From Candidatus Nomurabacteria bacterium (lineage in GTDB: Bacteria; Patescibacteriota; Minisyncoccia; Phycocordibacterales; SBAW01), in assembly GCA_943349675.1 (NCBI GenBank), contig CALQZN010000028.1:1-8354 (forward strand): 8,354 nt of DNA, in the 5' to 3' direction. Shown piece after piece: positions 7,494-8,354 of the stretch. Every line of letters begins with the position of its first letter. Within the stretch, counting starts at the first letter, position 1. Made by a program: the position numbers and the translations under genes. The notes beneath the pieces were generated by a model that saw only the letters and a program-made list of their open reading frames with translations, did not search any database and was not told the DNA's origin.

Positions 7494-7505
7494 CTCAATT
7501 TTGAG
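7494..7505. promoter_or_regulatory. Small palindrome in the leuS leader
   Basis: CTCAATTTTGAG has 5-bp arms (CTCAA/TTGAG) around two bases, and lies about 40-50 bases upstream of the leuS ATG. The minus-strand TTGAGC here could be a weak -35, but no -10 at good spacing follows. It could be an operator half or a chance match. Confidence 0.25.
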
Positions 7506-7514
7506 TTATTCACA
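7506..7514 (+). promoter_or_regulatory. DnaA-box-like nonamer TTATTCACA
   Basis: This matches the DnaA box consensus TTATNCACA exactly. A second copy with one mismatch, TGGGGATAA (the complement of TTATCCCCA), lies at 7552-7560. The two flank the inverted repeat at 7522-7544. Two boxes are too few to call an origin, and neither dnaA nor dnaN is in view. Confidence 0.35.
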
Positions 7515-7521
7515 GTTTTCC

Positions 7522-7544
7522 TTACAAAGGACTGACCTTTGTAA
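7522..7544 (-). promoter_or_regulatory. Perfect 9-bp inverted repeat upstream of leuS
   Basis: The arms TTACAAAGG (7522-7530) and CCTTTGTAA (7536-7544) surround ACTGA. The repeat lies between the stop codon of the small ORF at 7563 and leuS. There is no T-tract on either side, so it is not an intrinsic terminator. It may be a protein-binding operator or an RNA stem-loop in the leuS leader. No T-box consensus is present. Confidence 0.6.
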
Positions 7545-7562
7545 ACGGAGTTGGGGATAATT

Positions 7563-7775
7563 TTATAGAGGTATTACAGAGGGAGCGGGTTTAGGAGTTG
7601 GATATGTAGCAGGGTAAAGCGCTGGGTCAATGGGGTCGCGAGTAAAACAGGTGCGACCAGCGCCGTGCTGCCAGTTTTCGTACATAGCATTTATTTTGAC
7701 TCGAGTTGCTTCAGACTGGGGCGTGCTTGGCAAACCAAAGGTGGCACACAACTCGAATGTTTTTGCTGTATCCAT
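7563..7775 (-). CDS. Small hypothetical protein upstream of leuS
   Basis: The 70-residue product is not recognised. It is soluble, with a central VKINAMYENWQHG segment, two cysteines (C10 and C43), and a C-terminus rich in proline, tyrosine and threonine (about 50-68, with PATYPTPKPAP). There is no signal peptide or membrane helix. Support for it being real: codon choice looks ordinary, a promoter-like TTGACA/TATGAT pair lies 35-60 bases upstream of its ATG at the right orientation, and it fills an otherwise empty gap. Against it: no Shine-Dalgarno sequence (common here), short length, and no known family. It precedes leuS on the same strand by 107 bases, so the two could share a transcript. 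Confidence 0.5.
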   Translation of the reverse strand: MDTAKTFELCATFGLPSTPQSEATRVKINAMYENWQHGAGRTCFTRDPIDPALYPATYPTPKPAPSVIPL

Positions 7776-7810
7776 GAAAAATTTAATTAGGTGCCTGACT
7801 AATGTACTAC

Positions 7811-7837
7811 ATCATAGCACATTTAAGACTTTGTCAA
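7811..7837 (-). promoter_or_regulatory. Promoter for the small ORF at 7563-7775, overlapping a palindrome
   Basis: On the minus strand a consensus -35 TTGACA (7832-7837) is followed after 15 bases by TATGAT (7811-7816). The spacing is two bases shorter than ideal. The predicted start near 7804 gives about a 29-base leader. The -35 sits inside a perfect palindrome, ACTTTG-T-CAAAGT at 7828-7840, a candidate operator. Confidence 0.55.
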
Positions 7838-7870
7838 AGTTCCACAGAAGCATTTTGTGTGGTGTGCATG

Positions 7871-7880
7871 AACGTACGTT
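7871..7880. other. 10-bp perfect palindrome AACGTACGTT
   Basis: It lies in the middle of the gene-free 7776-7986 region, between the two divergent promoters. It could be a regulator site common to both, but a 10-bp palindrome is also expected by chance at low frequency. Confidence 0.25.
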
Positions 7881-7930
7881 TTTATTATGTACACAGAGTT
7901 TTGTCACTTTTTCTACTGCGATGAGTTTAC

Positions 7931-7959
7931 TTGACTAGAGAGTCCCTGCGTCATATGGT
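7931..7959 (+). promoter_or_regulatory. Promoter of the mini-protein dicistron
   Basis: TTGACT (7931-7936), exactly 17 bases, then TATGGT (7954-7959). The predicted start near 7966 gives a leader of about 20 bases that contains the Shine-Dalgarno sequence. Confidence 0.65.
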
Positions 7960-7968
7960 GTGATGCAG
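7946..7968. promoter_or_regulatory. Inverted repeat centred on the -10 element (candidate operator)
   Basis: The arms CTGCGTCA (7946-7953) and TGATGCAG (7961-7968) match at 7 of 8 positions, with a G-T pair at the eighth. They surround seven bases that contain the TATGGT -10 element. A repressor bound here would block polymerase directly. Confidence 0.45.
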
Positions 7969-7975
7969 TAGCACG

Positions 7976-7981
7976 AGGAGG
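7976..7981 (+). promoter_or_regulatory. Strong Shine-Dalgarno sequence AGGAGG
   Basis: AGGAGG within GAGGAGGAAGC lies five bases before the ATG at 7987. It is the only near-perfect ribosome binding site in the window and fixes the start of the 47-residue ORF. Confidence 0.85.
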
Positions 7982-7986
7982 AAGCA

Positions 7987-8130
7987 ATGCTTGAAAGGTC
8001 TCGAACAGGGAGAAACGATCGAAACTACCTAGCAAGGCAAAAGGAAGGCGACCATTGGCGACTCAGGGGTTGGCAGCTTTGGCTCATCATCCTTGTTTTC
8101 CTTGGTGCAGCAACTTGGCTCTTTGGCTGA
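7987..8130 (+). CDS. 47-residue single-pass membrane peptide
   Basis: The ATG follows AGGAGG at ideal spacing. The product has a strongly basic, charged N-terminal half (MLERSRTGRNDRNYLARQ, and further K and R residues up to about 27) and one hydrophobic helix at about 30-46 (WQLWLIILVFLGAATWLFG) running to the C-terminus. By the positive-inside rule the N-terminus should be cytoplasmic. I recognise no family. Its TGA overlaps the next start codon (TGATG), so the downstream cysteine-rich protein is probably translated by coupling. The charged tail plus terminal anchor could suit a membrane tether or small regulatory or toxin-like peptide; nothing shows which. Confidence 0.75.
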   Translation: MLERSRTGRNDRNYLARQKEGDHWRLRGWQLWLIILVFLGAATWLFG

Positions 8131-8339
8131 TGACCATGGTAGACAAAGTCCATTGTGGCTGCGGCCAGGGCCGGAAAGGAGAATGGTGGAAATCAAAAGA
8201 AAAAGGAGACTGGTCTCTATACTACGTTGACCCAGACATTTGTCTGCAGTTTGGAGGTGAATACTTCTGCAACGAAGTCTGCTACCGCCAAGCATTGAAA
8301 ACCGCAGGATTCGAACTTCTTGACCCCGCCACCTTGTGA
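8130..8339 (+). CDS. 69-residue cysteine-rich, probably zinc-binding mini-protein
   Basis: The product has six cysteines or histidines arranged as a likely metal site: H8-C9-x-C11 near the start, C40 in DPDICLQ, and C48-x3-C52 in YFCNEVCYRQ. The FCxxxC helix-start pattern resembles TRASH/YHS-type or other treble-clef zinc folds, but the match is partial and the family is not recognised. Between the clusters lies a basic, tryptophan-rich loop (about 14-31, GRKGEWWKSKEKGDW). There is no membrane helix or signal peptide. The chosen ATG (8130) overlaps the stop codon of the 47-residue ORF by one base. A longer in-frame TTG start at 8055 would lie wholly within the upstream gene and is unlikely. 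The stop codon lies in the loop of the terminator that closes the unit. Confidence 0.75.
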   Translation: MTMVDKVHCGCGQGRKGEWWKSKEKGDWSLYYVDPDICLQFGGEYFCNEVCYRQALKTAGFELLDPATL

Positions 8340-8354
8340 TAAGGTGGCATTTTT
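8328..8354 (+). terminator. Intrinsic terminator of the mini-protein dicistron
   Basis: A perfect 8-bp stem, GCCACCTT (8328-8335) and AAGGTGGC (8341-8348), has a 5-base loop containing the TGA stop. It is followed by A and T5 reaching the window end. It closes the plus-strand unit begun at 7931. Confidence 0.92.

Noticed and set aside
7456..7562. T-box riboswitch for leuS
   Set aside because: The leader is only about 107 bases and lacks the T-box consensus and a terminator/antiterminator pair.
7630..7938. A 102-codon plus-strand ORF opposite the small minus-strand ORF
   Set aside because: It has no ribosome binding site, runs through both divergent promoters, and its composition looks random.
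8055..8129. N-terminal extension of the cysteine-rich protein from a TTG
   Set aside because: It would lie wholly inside the 47-residue ORF, which has the strong Shine-Dalgarno sequence; the ATG at 8130 gives the natural overlap.
1..8354. CRISPR array, tRNA, rRNA, insertion sequence or prophage genes
   Set aside because: No regularly spaced repeats, cloverleaf, transposase or phage-like protein was seen on either strand.

Overview
The window looks like a piece of a small-genome bacterium of the Candidate Phyla Radiation (Patescibacteria), most plausibly Parcubacteria-like. This is inference from gene style and organisation: a trimmed leucyl-tRNA synthetase, a sigma-70 region 4 protein fused to winged-helix domains, patescibacterial-style membrane proteins beside mltG, near-zero intergenic spacing, and almost no Shine-Dalgarno sequences. 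No 16S rRNA or other phylogenetic marker RNA is present to confirm it.

Layout. From right to left on the minus strand, bases 3530 to 45 form a tight three-gene unit. It encodes a large membrane protein with a C-terminal segment resembling the linker of type IV secretion-like ATPases, then MltG (peptidoglycan endolytic transglycosylase), then MnmA (tRNA 2-thiouridylase). A 36-bp divergent promoter region separates it from a 116-residue three-helix membrane protein on the plus strand (3567-3917). That gene ends inside a bidirectional terminator (about 3899-3938), which also serves the convergent minus-strand gene at 3950-5005. The latter is a regulator made of a lone sigma region 4 plus HARE-type winged helices. 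It has the best promoter in the window (TTGACC, 17 bp, TATACT). Immediately upstream lies leuS (5053-7455).

Upstream of leuS is a short leader (7456-7562) with a perfect 9-bp inverted repeat and two DnaA-box-like nonamers, then a small unrecognised minus-strand ORF (7563-7775). A divergent control region (7776-7986) carries one promoter on each strand, each overlapping a palindrome. The plus-strand promoter drives a two-gene unit of mini-proteins: a 47-residue single-pass membrane peptide and, overlapping it by one base, a 69-residue cysteine-rich, probably zinc-binding protein. The unit is closed by a terminator that overlaps the last stop codon. Its first gene is the only one in the window with a strong Shine-Dalgarno sequence.

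Functionally, leuS and mnmA are translation housekeeping and mltG is cell-wall synthesis. The less explained parts are the membrane-protein pair around the divergent promoter, the sigma-region-4/HARE regulator, and the mini-protein dicistron at the right end. No tRNA, rRNA, CRISPR array, insertion sequence or prophage gene was seen.
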